DNA of 35,422 nucleotides, from IMG/VR virus record IMGVR_UViG_3300047551_002821, positions 1 to 35,422 of that record; one strand, written 5' to 3'. Below, piece by piece: positions 1-7,439 of this stretch. Origin of the DNA: a virus. Numbering within the stretch: the stretch's first letter is position 1; each line of letters opens with the position of its first letter. Below the pieces are notes generated by a model, which searched no databases, was not told where the DNA came from, and saw nothing but the letters and a program-made list of their open reading frames with translations. Position numbers and translations under genes: made by a program.

Positions 1-108
1 GCTGGGGGTGACGATACTGACTTAGACGAACCCATTGTCATTGAGACCGAATCAGATTTGGTCATAATGAAAGCCATGCTTTCAAGTTATTTTGCTGTCA
101 AACATTAA
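1..108 (+). CDS. 3' end of an unknown protein (5' truncated by window edge)
   Basis: Frame 1 is open from the first base to a TAA at 106-108, giving 35 residues ending in FAVKH. The fragment has an acidic stretch (DDTDLDEP) followed by a short hydrophobic and helical tail. It runs in the same direction as the polymerase gene that follows 43 bases later, so it probably belongs to the same transcription unit. Too little is visible to assign a family. Confidence 0.6.
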   Translation, partial: AGGDDTDLDEPIVIETESDLVIMKAMLSSYFAVKH

Positions 109-151
109 CATAATTAAATACTAGACATTATGGCACATCTAGGACTCAATT

Positions 152-1825
152 ATGGAATCAAGATATCAAGAACTGGAAAAATTAATCTCACGATTTGAAC
201 GTACGATACCCGATACTGAAGAATACAATAAAAGATTAGAGGAAGAATTAGAACTTGTAGCAAGACTTGGTTTTGCCAAGCATTTTCATAGAGTAAGAGA
301 AATATTAGATCTTACCAACGACATTCCACATATAACACGAGGATCGGCAGGCAGTAGTTTAATTTGCTACTTAATGGGCATAGGCGATGTTGACCCTGTG
401 GCAGAAAACATTCCGTTAAGTAGGTTTATGAATCCACATAGGGATGACTTACCCGATATAGACCTAGATTTTCCACACTGGCAACAGGAAACAGTTATGA
501 ATCGTATATTCAAAAACTGGCCAGGCCGCAGTGCTCGTGTAAGCAACTATGTGACTTATAAAGAAAAATCTGCTCGTAGGGAAGCAGCGAAACGATTTGG
601 AGCCAAAGGTCGTTTACCACGAAATATTGATTTTGAAAAAATTATACCTGAATTCGTTGAAGATGCAGAACGACTAACAAAAAAATTATTGGGTAAAAAA
701 CGCTGTATTAGCAAACATTGTGGCGGAATTTTAATTTTCGACAGAAGTGTACCTAAAAGTTTGATTAACGGCGAAAACCAAATACTGTTAGACAAATACG
801 AAATTGAAGATTTGGAACACTTTAAGATAGATATCTTAGCTAATCGCGGTCTCAGTCAACTCTGGGAAATTGATCAAAGACAGTTAACTGATTATCCAGA
901 GACTGATTCTGCTACCAGTGAGCTACTGTGCAGGGGAGAGATACTAGGTGTCACTCAGGCCGAAAGTCCGGCCATGCGTAGATTATTCAGAGCAATTAAA
1001 CCTCAGAGTCGAAGCGATTGTGTGTTGGCCACAGCACTAGTCAGACCGGTGGCTACAATGGGACGGCGACGTGCCAGTGCTTTTCAAGATTGGACTAAAG
1101 ATAATTTCAATGATACCATTGTGTTTGAAGATGATGCTATAAGATTAATAGCAGATATACTAGGTTGTAATCAATACGAAGCAGACATGTGGCGTAGAGC
1201 ATTTGCTAAAAAGAATGAAGAAAAAATATTCGAGTTTATGGAACTAATAGGAGATCATCCTGACAAACATACAGTTCTTGAGGCCTTACGCGAACTTAGT
1301 CATTTTGGACTTTGTCGCGCTCATGCTATCAATTTGGGTAGATTAATATGGGCATTGGCCTACCAAAAGGCACATAATCCAAAAAAGTTTTGGCAGGCTG
1401 CATTAAAGCATTGTCATGGTAGTTACTCAAAATGGGTCTACTACCATGAAGCTAAATTAGCAGGAAGTATTCTAGCTGGTACTTCTATTATTGAAGGAGA
1501 AGAAATTCGTGATCTGGCTGAACACGGATATTGGCGAAGTAAAGATTTTTTACCTGTGTGTCGAGAAATTCGTCGTCCCGGACAAGTAGAGTTTTGCGGA
1601 TTGGTAGCTAACTACAGGGTATTCAAAGCTAGACCTAAAGAATATATAACTTTTGTCACTGTTGGCACAGGTAATAATAGATATCTTGATGTCATAATTC
1701 CACACGCTATATCTTTTCACGATCATCCAATTTTAGTTGGAGTCGGCCGTTTAGACTACAAAAATAATACAGAATGTGTTAAAGTTAAGAGCCATCGTAG
1801 ATTAAAGATTGAGGACTTATTATGA
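152..1825 (+). CDS. Compact DnaE-like (family C) DNA polymerase III alpha subunit, no PHP domain
   Basis: A 557-aa protein recognisable as the core of bacterial replicative polymerase DnaE. Visible landmarks are the RGSAGSS loop (about 63-69), matching the RGSGAGS motif; PDIDLDF (101-107), whose D102 and D104 align with the catalytic aspartate pair; SKHCGGILI (about 188-196), matching HAGGVVI; FKID (D227), matching the third catalytic aspartate; GVTQAES (about 266-272), matching GVFQLES; a helical segment with FGLCRAHA (about 385-392), matching FNKSHA; and a C-terminal OB-fold-like stretch (about 478-520). Normal DnaE is about twice as long, and the N-terminal PHP domain is absent. It probably synthesises phage DNA or repairs it. 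The ATG at 152 follows a weak AGGA, and the gene ends in an ATGA overlap with the next gene. Family assignment is firm; whether it is the main replicase is inference. Confidence 0.88.
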   Translation: MESRYQELEKLISRFERTIPDTEEYNKRLEEELELVARLGFAKHFHRVREILDLTNDIPHITRGSAGSSLICYLMGIGDVDPVAENIPLSRFMNPHRDDLPDIDLDFPHWQQETVMNRIFKNWPGRSARVSNYVTYKEKSARREAAKRFGAKGRLPRNIDFEKIIPEFVEDAERLTKKLLGKKRCISKHCGGILIFDRSVPKSLINGENQILLDKYEIEDLEHFKIDILANRGLSQLWEIDQRQLTDYPETDSATSELLCRGEILGVTQAESPAMRRLFRAIKPQSRSDCVLATALVRPVATMGRRRASAFQDWTKDNFNDTIVFEDDAIRLIADILGCNQYEADMWRRAFAKKNEEKIFEFMELIGDHPDKHTVLEALRELSHFGLCRAHAINLGRLIWALAYQKAHNPKKFWQAALKHCHGSYSKWVYYHEAKLAGSILAGTSIIEGEEIRDLAEHGYWRSKDFLPVCREIRRPGQVEFCGLVANYRVFKARPKEYITFVTVGTGNNRYLDVIIPHAISFHDHPILVGVGRLDYKNNTECVKVKSHRRLKIEDLL

Positions 1826-2112
1826 ATACCCTAGCTAGACTTGAAATTGTAGCCAGCTGTGACGTTAAAGATCGTGCTTATATATTAGGGGAACCTGCTG
1901 CGCTTCGAGCATTGGCTAATACTTTAACGAGAGCAGCTAATGGATTTTTAGGATTAGAATCAGTAAAACTATACAAATCAAATGGACACGACTACGAAAT
2001 TGTAGTCTGTGCTGACATCTCAGAGACCGAATGGCAAAACTTACCAAAACCCACAGAACTTGTTAGTATCAAAACTTATGATGAAATGGTAAAAGAAGTT
2101 AGAGGATTGTAA
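1822..2112 (+). CDS. Small hypothetical protein, coupled to the polymerase gene
   Basis: A 96-aa soluble-looking protein whose ATG overlaps the polymerase stop codon (ATGA at 1822-1825), which implies translational coupling. The sequence alternates short beta-like stretches (ARLEIVASC, YEIVVCADI) with a helix rich in Ala and Leu (about 26-38). I do not recognise a family. Because it is coupled to the DnaE-like gene it may be an accessory factor, but nothing in the sequence proves this. The Pho box of the next transcription unit overlaps its last codons. Confidence 0.7.
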   Translation: MNTLARLEIVASCDVKDRAYILGEPAALRALANTLTRAANGFLGLESVKLYKSNGHDYEIVVCADISETEWQNLPKPTELVSIKTYDEMVKEVRGL

Positions 2113-2143
2113 TAATTCTGTAATAATTAAATGCTAATATAAT
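2107..2143 (+). promoter_or_regulatory. Pho box plus -10 element in front of phoX
   Basis: Two direct heptads, TTGTAAT (2107-2113) and CTGTAAT (2118-2124), are separated by AATT and followed by another AATT. This is the 7+4+7 layout (11-bp period) of PhoB binding sites, whose E. coli heptad is CTGTCAT. A TATAAT follows at 2138-2143, 13 bases after the second heptad, and no -35 is needed in PhoB-activated promoters. A near-identical copy with the same spacing lies at 5468-5504. Binding of host PhoB is inferred. Confidence 0.82.
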
Positions 2144-2144
2144 G

Positions 2145-2173
2145 ATAAGTAGTTGTATCGACTATTTACTTAT
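2145..2173 (+). promoter_or_regulatory. 5'-UTR hairpin of the phoX transcript
   Basis: ATAAG (2145-2149) pairs with CTTAT (2169-2173), and TAGTTG (2150-2155) pairs with CGACTA (2159-2164) around a TAT loop, leaving a four-base bulge. It lies just downstream of the -10 and immediately before the AAGGAGA ribosome-binding site (2174-2180), so it would form the very 5' end of the message. The Pho-driven transcript at 5510 has the same layout. Confidence 0.5.
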
Positions 2174-2184
2174 AAGGAGACTCT

Positions 2185-4407
2185 ATGTTAGCAGACCCAG
2201 ACGGAACAGAGAATACCAGTTCTAATCCGCATATTCAAGACATTATTGCACAAGCATTTGCCTCACAAACACGCCGATCATTCCTAAAAAAAGGTGGATC
2301 GGCTTTTTTTACGGCTGCTGCGGGTGCTACATTGGCAGGTTGTGCCACCGGTGACGATGACATATTGACCCTGCCCGCTCAGCTATCCTTCGCTGCTGTG
2401 GCTAAAAATACAGCGGATAAGATTACTCTACCACCGGGATATCAATACACAGTTGTTCATGCTACCGGAGATCGATTGGTAAGTAGCCTTCCGGCCTACA
2501 GCAACCGAGGGACCGAAACAGATGATTGGTCAAAGCGTGTGGGTGACCACCATGATGGCGTAGAACTATTCCATCTTGACAGCGCAGGTAAAAGAACTAC
2601 CACAATGACTGATCGTGTATTACTAGGTATGAATCACGAAAGTTCAGCAGACGCACATTTCTTCCACCCAAATGGACAGACCAGCAATGGTGTAAGTGGT
2701 AAGAAATATGATCAGTTTGGTAGTTGGGACTTGGGCGTTCGTCCAGGACTTGAAGTTCTTAAAGAAATCAATCATCACGGTGTCAGTATCGTAGAAGCCA
2801 ACAAGGGATCATCAGGTTGGACCTATAAGTTAGACAGTGCTTTCAATCGCCGTGTCACAGCACAGACTCCAGTAAAGATTGCTGGTCCTGCTGCTGAAAT
2901 CAACAATATTCGAGCACTAATGGCTACCCGGTATGACCCCACTGGTGCTACCAGCCGTGGCACACTAAACAATTGTGGAACAGGTATTACTCCCTGGGGA
3001 ACAATGCTGACCTGTGAAGAAAACTGGGCTGTATATTTTAGTATGCCCAAGGGCAGTGCCGGTCCTGATAGTCGTATGGTTCAGACTCGTGCTCGTTATG
3101 GTGTTCGCAATGCTGCCATTGCTGCTACTGCTACGACCAGCAATTCGCAGGGTTGGCATACACCAACAGACTTGCCGGACACAGAGCATCGTTTCAGTCG
3201 CTGGGATATTAGCATCAAGGGTGCCACTGAAAAAGACGACTTCCGCAATGAGCCACATACATTTGGCTACAATGTAGAAATCGATCCTGCCAACCCCACC
3301 AGCCAACCAGTTAAACGTGTTTCAATGGGTCGTTTCGCACACGAGGCTGCTGTATATGGTCGTTTAGTAGCAGGGCAACCAGTAGTATTTTACATGGGCT
3401 GCGATAGTCGTAATGAATACATCTATAAATTTGTCAGTGCTCAACCTTGGAATCCAGCAGATGCTACAGGTGGATTAGCCGCTGGTGACAAATACCTAAA
3501 CGAAGGTCGGTTGTATGTGGCAAAGTTTAACGATGATGGCACCGGTTCGTGGATTGAATTATCAATCACTAATCCTCTAATCGCAGGATATGCCACATTC
3601 AAGTTCAACAATCAAGCAGAAATCTTTGTATTCACTCGTATTGCTGCTGATGCTGTTGGTGCTACTAAAATGGATCGTCCAGAATGGGGTGCTGTGAATC
3701 CTGCTAACGGTGAAGTTTACTTTGCTCTAACCAATAACAGTGCTGCTAATCGCACACCTACTACAGTTAATGCTGCCAATCCTCGGAGTTATGCTGATCC
3801 AGATGGATTAGCAAGAACAGGTAATCCTAACGGACATATTATTCGTTGGCGTGAAACCGCCACAGGATTCCAGTGGGATATCTTTGTATTTGGTTCAGAA
3901 GAAGATAACGCTCAAAGCAATGTCAGCAAACTGACTGCCAATAACAGTTTTAGTAGCCCAGATGGACTATGGTTCTCAAAAGCCACAGGTCTATGCTGGA
4001 TTCAAACTGACGACGGTGCCTACACCGACGAGGTTCATAATCAACTGTTGGTGGCTATCCCCGGACAGGTTGGTGATGGAAAAGCAGTCACAGTGAATAA
4101 TAGCCTAAGTGGTGCTACCGGTACACAGAATACCTTTGTGGGTGCTGAGTTAGGAGAGACCAAGTTGCGTAGGTTTATGACTGGTCCTGCTGGGTGCGAA
4201 ATTACTGGTATCGCTGAAACAGCAGATGGTCGTGCTATCTTTGTCAATGTTCAACACCCAGGTGAAGATACAACCGCAGCGTTTTGGAGTAGTGGTGCTT
4301 CTCCACAAAGTCAATGGCCAGGTAATGCTAATTATGGCGTAACTGGTCGTCCTCGTTCAGCCACAATTTGTATCACAAAGGTTGACGGCGGCATTATAGG
4401 TCTGTAA
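2185..4407 (+). CDS. phoX: PhoX-family alkaline phosphatase (DUF839), Tat lipoprotein
   Basis: A 740-aa homologue of PhoX, the calcium/iron-dependent periplasmic alkaline phosphatase that releases phosphate from organic phosphate esters. The N-terminus has a twin-arginine motif (RRSFLKKG, from R30), a hydrophobic stretch, and a lipobox LAGC with Cys at about 53, so export by Tat and lipid anchoring are expected. Family hallmarks are NHESS, TPWGTMLTCEEN, a GYNVEIDP...VKRVSMGRFAHEA block, RPEWGAVNPANGEVYFALTNN split over a PEWGAVNP core, and DGLWFSKATG. Length is normal for the family. It has a strong ribosome-binding site (AAGGAGA) and a Pho box upstream, so induction under phosphate starvation is likely. 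The gene is less AT-rich than the rest of the window, suggesting a bacterial origin. Confidence 0.93.
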   Translation: MLADPDGTENTSSNPHIQDIIAQAFASQTRRSFLKKGGSAFFTAAAGATLAGCATGDDDILTLPAQLSFAAVAKNTADKITLPPGYQYTVVHATGDRLVSSLPAYSNRGTETDDWSKRVGDHHDGVELFHLDSAGKRTTTMTDRVLLGMNHESSADAHFFHPNGQTSNGVSGKKYDQFGSWDLGVRPGLEVLKEINHHGVSIVEANKGSSGWTYKLDSAFNRRVTAQTPVKIAGPAAEINNIRALMATRYDPTGATSRGTLNNCGTGITPWGTMLTCEENWAVYFSMPKGSAGPDSRMVQTRARYGVRNAAIAATATTSNSQGWHTPTDLPDTEHRFSRWDISIKGATEKDDFRNEPHTFGYNVEIDPANPTSQPVKRVSMGRFAHEAAVYGRLVAGQPVVFYMGCDSRNEYIYKFVSAQPWNPADATGGLAAGDKYLNEGRLYVAKFNDDGTGSWIELSITNPLIAGYATFKFNNQAEIFVFTRIAADAVGATKMDRPEWGAVNPANGEVYFALTNNSAANRTPTTVNAANPRSYADPDGLARTGNPNGHIIRWRETATGFQWDIFVFGSEEDNAQSNVSKLTANNSFSSPDGLWFSKATGLCWIQTDDGAYTDEVHNQLLVAIPGQVGDGKAVTVNNSLSGATGTQNTFVGAELGETKLRRFMTGPAGCEITGIAETADGRAIFVNVQHPGEDTTAAFWSSGASPQSQWPGNANYGVTGRPRSATICITKVDGGIIGL

Positions 4408-4412
4408 TATAT

Positions 4413-4432
4413 AGGGGGCTAGTCCCCCTTTT
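4413..4432 (+). terminator. Probable rho-independent terminator after phoX
   Basis: AGGGGG (4413-4418) and CCCCCT (4424-4429) form a 6-bp GC-rich stem with a 5-base loop, followed by a short T run (4429-4432). It lies between phoX and pstS. No separate Pho box is visible before pstS, so this may be a partial terminator that tunes read-through rather than a full stop. Confidence 0.65.
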
Positions 4433-4457
4433 CATTTAACACACAAAGGAAAAATTA

Positions 4458-5468
4458 ATGAAAAAATTCTTAATGGCCATTGCGGCCACAATATTTGCTG
4501 CTACAGTTCAAGCAGCAGAAATCACAGGAGCGGGTGCTACTTTCCCATATCCTATCTATGCCAAGTGGGCTGAAGCCTATCATAAGGCCACTGGCAATAC
4601 ACTAAACTATCAAAGCATTGGATCAAGTGGCGGCATTCGTCAGATCAATAACAAAACTGTCACATTTGGTGCCAGTGATGCTCCAGTAAAAGGCGAAGAC
4701 CTTGACAAACTTGGCCAGGTTCAATTTCCTGCTATCATTGGCGGCACTGTACCTGTTATTAATCTTGATGGGTTCAAGCCCGGCGAACTTCGCATAACAG
4801 GTCCAGTAATGGCTGAAGTTTTTATGGGCAATATCCTTAAATGGAATGACCCAAAATTAGCGGCATTAAATCCAGGTAAGAAATTACCAGACCTTAATAT
4901 CACAGTGGTTCATCGTGCCGATGGTTCGGGCACTACATTTAACTGGACTGACTACTTGACCGTAATCAGCCCTGAATGGGAAAAAAGGGTAGGTCGTGGT
5001 GCTGCTGTTAAATGGCCTGCTACAAGTTCAGTTGGTGGAAAAGGCAACGAAGGTGTTGCTGCCAATGTAAATAGAATAAAAGGTAGCATTGGTTATGTTG
5101 AGTACGCCTATGTTAAGAAAAATAACATGAACTTTATGTTGCTACAGAACCGGGCTGGAAACTTTGTTGCCCCGGATGACCTAACATTTGCTGCTGCGGC
5201 TGCTGATGCTGATTGGTTCTCAGTTCCAGGAATGGGCTTGAGTATTGTAAACCAAGCGGGCAAAGATACTTGGCCGGTCACAACAGCAAGTTTTATTATT
5301 ATGTACAAAGATCCTGCTGACAAAAAGGCCAGTCAGGAAGTTATCAAGTTTTTTGACTGGTCATTTAAGAACGGTGCTAAATTAAGTGCTGAACTTGACT
5401 ATGTTCATCTTCCTACAGTATTACAGGATCAAATTCGCACACGAGTTTGGTCACAGATCAAACACTGA
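4458..5468 (+). CDS. pstS: PstS periplasmic phosphate-binding protein
   Basis: A 336-aa phosphate ABC-transporter substrate-binding protein. It has a Sec signal peptide (KKFLMAIAATIFAATVQA, cleavage before AEITGAGATFP), then the conserved GAGATFPYPIYAKWAEAY, IGSSGGIRQI, FGASDAPV, HRADGSGTTFNWTDYL and GSIGYVEYAY blocks, which carry the Ser, Asp, Arg and Thr residues that bind phosphate. The closest remembered relatives are proteobacterial (E. coli-type) PstS proteins. The PstCAB partners are absent from the window, so it would feed the host transporter. A good AAGGA ribosome-binding site precedes the ATG. pstS is a known auxiliary gene of marine phages. It lies between two Pho-box units and may be reached by read-through from phoX. 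Confidence 0.95.
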   Translation: MKKFLMAIAATIFAATVQAAEITGAGATFPYPIYAKWAEAYHKATGNTLNYQSIGSSGGIRQINNKTVTFGASDAPVKGEDLDKLGQVQFPAIIGGTVPVINLDGFKPGELRITGPVMAEVFMGNILKWNDPKLAALNPGKKLPDLNITVVHRADGSGTTFNWTDYLTVISPEWEKRVGRGAAVKWPATSSVGGKGNEGVAANVNRIKGSIGYVEYAYVKKNNMNFMLLQNRAGNFVAPDDLTFAAAAADADWFSVPGMGLSIVNQAGKDTWPVTTASFIIMYKDPADKKASQEVIKFFDWSFKNGAKLSAELDYVHLPTVLQDQIRTRVWSQIKH

Positions 5469-5504
5469 TGTAATAATTCTGTAATAATTATATACGCATA
5501 TATT
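5468..5504 (+). promoter_or_regulatory. Second Pho box plus -10, in front of the plcP/agt gene group
   Basis: Heptads ATGTAAT (5468-5474) and CTGTAAT (5479-5485), each followed by AATT, differ from the phoX box only in the first base. A -10-like TATATT lies at 5499-5504, again 13 bases after the second heptad. The first base of the box is the last base of the pstS stop codon. The identical layout at two sites makes chance unlikely. Control by host PhoB is inferred. Confidence 0.82.
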
Positions 5505-5509
5505 GATAA

Positions 5510-5544
5510 ATATTTGTGCAGGGCCACAAGCTCTGCACAAATAT
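5510..5544 (+). promoter_or_regulatory. Strong 5'-UTR hairpin of the plcP/agt transcript
   Basis: A 15-bp stem: positions 5510-5524 pair with 5530-5544, all Watson-Crick except one G-U pair, around a CACAA loop. It begins close to the expected start of transcription from the Pho promoter and ends one base before the AAGGGG ribosome-binding site (5546-5551). There is no T run and a gene follows at once, so a role in message stability or translation is more likely than termination. Confidence 0.65.
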
Positions 5545-5557
5545 CAAGGGGATTATA

Positions 5558-5818
5558 ATGAAACTTGAAATGCGTGTATTTAATTTAGATGTCTGTGTTG
5601 AGTTAGATGACGACCAATACTACGATCAACTAGAAGTATTAGAAAATGTCAAAAGTCTTGTAAGAAGTTTAGAGCAGTTTGATAGTGTGTATTTACATAT
5701 CGAAACTGTAAAAGAGGACAGTCAAGAAGTAGAAACTGTAGAAGGTAGTCCAATAGATGATGATGGATATCGTTTCTCTGGTGATCAAGCAGCGTTATCC
5801 GAAAAAATCGCTGCGTAA
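5558..5818 (+). CDS. Small acidic protein, first gene of the Pho-controlled plcP/agt group
   Basis: An 86-aa protein starting MKLEMRVF. The ATG at 5558 is chosen because AAGGGG lies 6 bases upstream; a longer reading from further up would run through the hairpin. The protein is strongly acidic (ELDDDQYYDQLE, EDSQEVETVEG) and begins with a beta-like stretch, LEMRVFNLDVCVEL. No family recognised. Its place directly behind a Pho box and 17 bases before plcP suggests it is co-induced under phosphate limitation, perhaps as a regulator or partner protein, but this is inference only. Confidence 0.75.
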   Translation: MKLEMRVFNLDVCVELDDDQYYDQLEVLENVKSLVRSLEQFDSVYLHIETVKEDSQEVETVEGSPIDDDGYRFSGDQAALSEKIAA

Positions 5819-5835
5819 GGTTATAAGCGTATGCG

Positions 5836-6612
5836 ATGGATTATAAAACTATCTTTATATCAGATGTACACCTGGGCAGTCGAGGCTGTAAAGCAGAACA
5901 GCTAAACAGCTTTTTAAAGAATAATACTGCTACTCGGTTATATCTTATAGGTGATATAGTAGACGGTTGGAAGATCCAACAAAACAAATGGGCTTGGCGA
6001 CAAGCCCATTCTGATGTTGTGCGTAGGATCTTAGGTCACGCCAAGCGTGGCACCGAAGTCATTTATATTGCCGGCAATCACGATGAATTTCTAAGACCAA
6101 TGATACCTTATCAGGTCACATTTGGTCGGATCAAAATAGCCAATCAAGCCACACACATAGGACAAGATGGTCTACGATATCTTGTGGTACACGGAGATTT
6201 GTTTGACGGTATAACAAGATTGGCTCCTTGGGTAAGTTTTTTAGGAGATCGTGCCTATGACGTCCTTATCAGCCTTAATACCCAATTTAATCGTATTAGG
6301 AATCGCCTTGGCTTCGGGTATTGGAGCCTTAGCAAGTATCTTAAGCACAGAGTCAAACGAGCAATGGATTTTATGTTTCGATTCGAGACTAATCTTGCTG
6401 ATTACTGTCAGCGTCGTGGCTTTGACGGAATTATTTGTGGTCATATACATAATGCGGAAATCAAAGACATCAAGGGAGTTAGATATATGAACGACGGTGA
6501 CTGGGTAGAATCCTGTACTGCATTGGTCGAACACCACGATGGTCGTTGGGAGATTGTACATTGGCCTTGGACCAAGGATACTTATGTGGACCTTATTCCT
6601 CATAGTAGTTAA
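5836..6612 (+). CDS. plcP: PlcP-type phospholipase C (metallophosphoesterase)
   Basis: A 258-aa calcineurin-like metallophosphoesterase. Metal-binding motifs are ISDVHLG (D10, H12), GDIVDGW (D40), GNHDEF (N81, H82), VHGDLFD (H119) and CGHIHNAE (H203, H205). Many such proteins are labelled UDP-2,3-diacylglucosamine hydrolase, but the pattern (HLGSRGCKAE, FGYWSLSKYLKHRVK, GDWVESCTALVEHHDGRWEI) is that of PlcP. PlcP is the enzyme of Sinorhizobium and marine bacteria that cuts phospholipids to diacylglycerol under phosphate starvation. It follows the Pho box and precedes a glycosyltransferase of the Agt type, which is the classic genetic neighbour. In the infected cell it would free phosphate-bearing head groups and supply diacylglycerol. 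Substrate is inferred from family and context. Confidence 0.87.
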   Translation: MDYKTIFISDVHLGSRGCKAEQLNSFLKNNTATRLYLIGDIVDGWKIQQNKWAWRQAHSDVVRRILGHAKRGTEVIYIAGNHDEFLRPMIPYQVTFGRIKIANQATHIGQDGLRYLVVHGDLFDGITRLAPWVSFLGDRAYDVLISLNTQFNRIRNRLGFGYWSLSKYLKHRVKRAMDFMFRFETNLADYCQRRGFDGIICGHIHNAEIKDIKGVRYMNDGDWVESCTALVEHHDGRWEIVHWPWTKDTYVDLIPHSS

Positions 6613-6784
6613 CATCTATGATCCCACGGACATACCGGGTCGTATACAATTACAATTTCAGGATAGATCCGCGTGTGAATTGGCATTACAGTCAATGACC
6701 AGTTATGTAAAGTTTCCTTGGTTTAGAGTAGAGGGTAGATGTGAAAAAAATACTGGCCACAGAGAGTCCGGTATTGCTAAATAA
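6584..6784 (+). CDS. Small membrane or exported protein overlapping the end of plcP
   Basis: A 66-aa reading frame from the ATG at 6584, preceded by AAGGAT (6574-6579). It overlaps the last 29 bases of plcP in another frame. The N-terminus MWTLFLIVVNIY is hydrophobic, like a signal or membrane segment, followed by a small domain with two cysteines (SACELA, EGRCEK). This layout is common in tiny phage and bacterial proteins of unknown role. The last 12 or so residues may have been altered by the adjacent homing-endonuclease insertion: the ending NTGHRES resembles NIDGDRQS at the end of the endonuclease frame. Function unknown. Confidence 0.55.
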   Translation: MWTLFLIVVNIYDPTDIPGRIQLQFQDRSACELALQSMTSYVKFPWFRVEGRCEKNTGHRESGIAK

Positions 6785-7439
6785 TTATATGAAACCAATC
6801 TACCTATTAGTTAAAACACATATCAAGACCGGATTAAAATATCTTTGCCAAACAACTCGTAAAGATTTTGACAAATATCAAGGATCCGGAAAATATTGGA
6901 AAAGACATCTTAAAAAACACGGCCCTGAACACACGACAGAAGTTATTAAAGAATGTAATTCAAGAGAAGAAATAATCAAATGGGGAAATTATTATAGTGA
7001 TCTTTGGAAGGTGGTAGAAAGCAAAGAATGGGCTAACTTAAAACCCGAGGAAGGAAACGGCAATACTTCAGACTGGACAAAGTCACTTTGGAAGAGACCG
7101 GGATTTAAAGAAAAACATATCGAATCAAGAAAGAAGACTTATACTACAGAACAGTATAGACAGCAACAGCGTGATAACTCTAAAAAAATATGGTCTAATC
7201 CGGAGTTTCGTGAAAATCGTCCAGATCAAAGCGGTAAAAACAACCCAAATTATGATCCTACACCTTATACATTTATCGATAAGGATGGTAAGACATTTAC
7301 TGGATCTAAATGGGACTTTGCCAAAGAATATAATCTAAGAACAAAAGCAGTTAGACATTTAGTTAAAGGTGACGCACAAACACATAAAGGATGGAAACTT
7401 GTCAAAGAAAATATTGATGGTGACAGACAATCTAGTTGA
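6741..7439 (+). CDS. GIY-YIG homing endonuclease inserted between plcP and agt
   Basis: A 232-aa protein. Residues 17-60 match the GIY-YIG nuclease of phage homing endonucleases (IYLLVKTHIKTGLKYLC, then YQGSGKYWKRHLKKHG), followed by the helical region with YYSDLWKVVESKEWANLKP. NUMOD3-like DNA-binding segments follow (KSLWKRPGFKEKH, KKIWSNPEFRENR, NNPNY) and then a C-terminal NUMOD1/HTH-like module (KWDFAKEYNLRTKAV, HKGWKLVK). In the second motif, usually YIG, the glycine is Cys (YLC), so activity is uncertain. The GTG start at 6741 has a GAGGG site upstream; an ATG at 6789 would give the usual family N-terminus but has no ribosome-binding site. The gene overlaps both neighbours and interrupts the plcP-agt pair. 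Confidence 0.8.
   Translation: MKKILATESPVLLNNYMKPIYLLVKTHIKTGLKYLCQTTRKDFDKYQGSGKYWKRHLKKHGPEHTTEVIKECNSREEIIKWGNYYSDLWKVVESKEWANLKPEEGNGNTSDWTKSLWKRPGFKEKHIESRKKTYTTEQYRQQQRDNSKKIWSNPEFRENRPDQSGKNNPNYDPTPYTFIDKDGKTFTGSKWDFAKEYNLRTKAVRHLVKGDAQTHKGWKLVKENIDGDRQSS

Noticed and set aside
3014-3306. Overlapping open frames on both strands inside phoX
   Set aside because: Shadows of a strongly supported PhoX coding region; no ribosome-binding sites and no recognisable protein pattern.
5836-6612. Annotation as UDP-2,3-diacylglucosamine hydrolase (LpxH)
   Set aside because: The fold is the same, but the motif pattern and length, the Pho box and the adjacent Agt-like gene fit PlcP better.
6241-6615. 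Frames overlapping plcP on both strands
   Set aside because: They overlap the conserved metal-binding C-terminal half of PlcP and lack translation signals.
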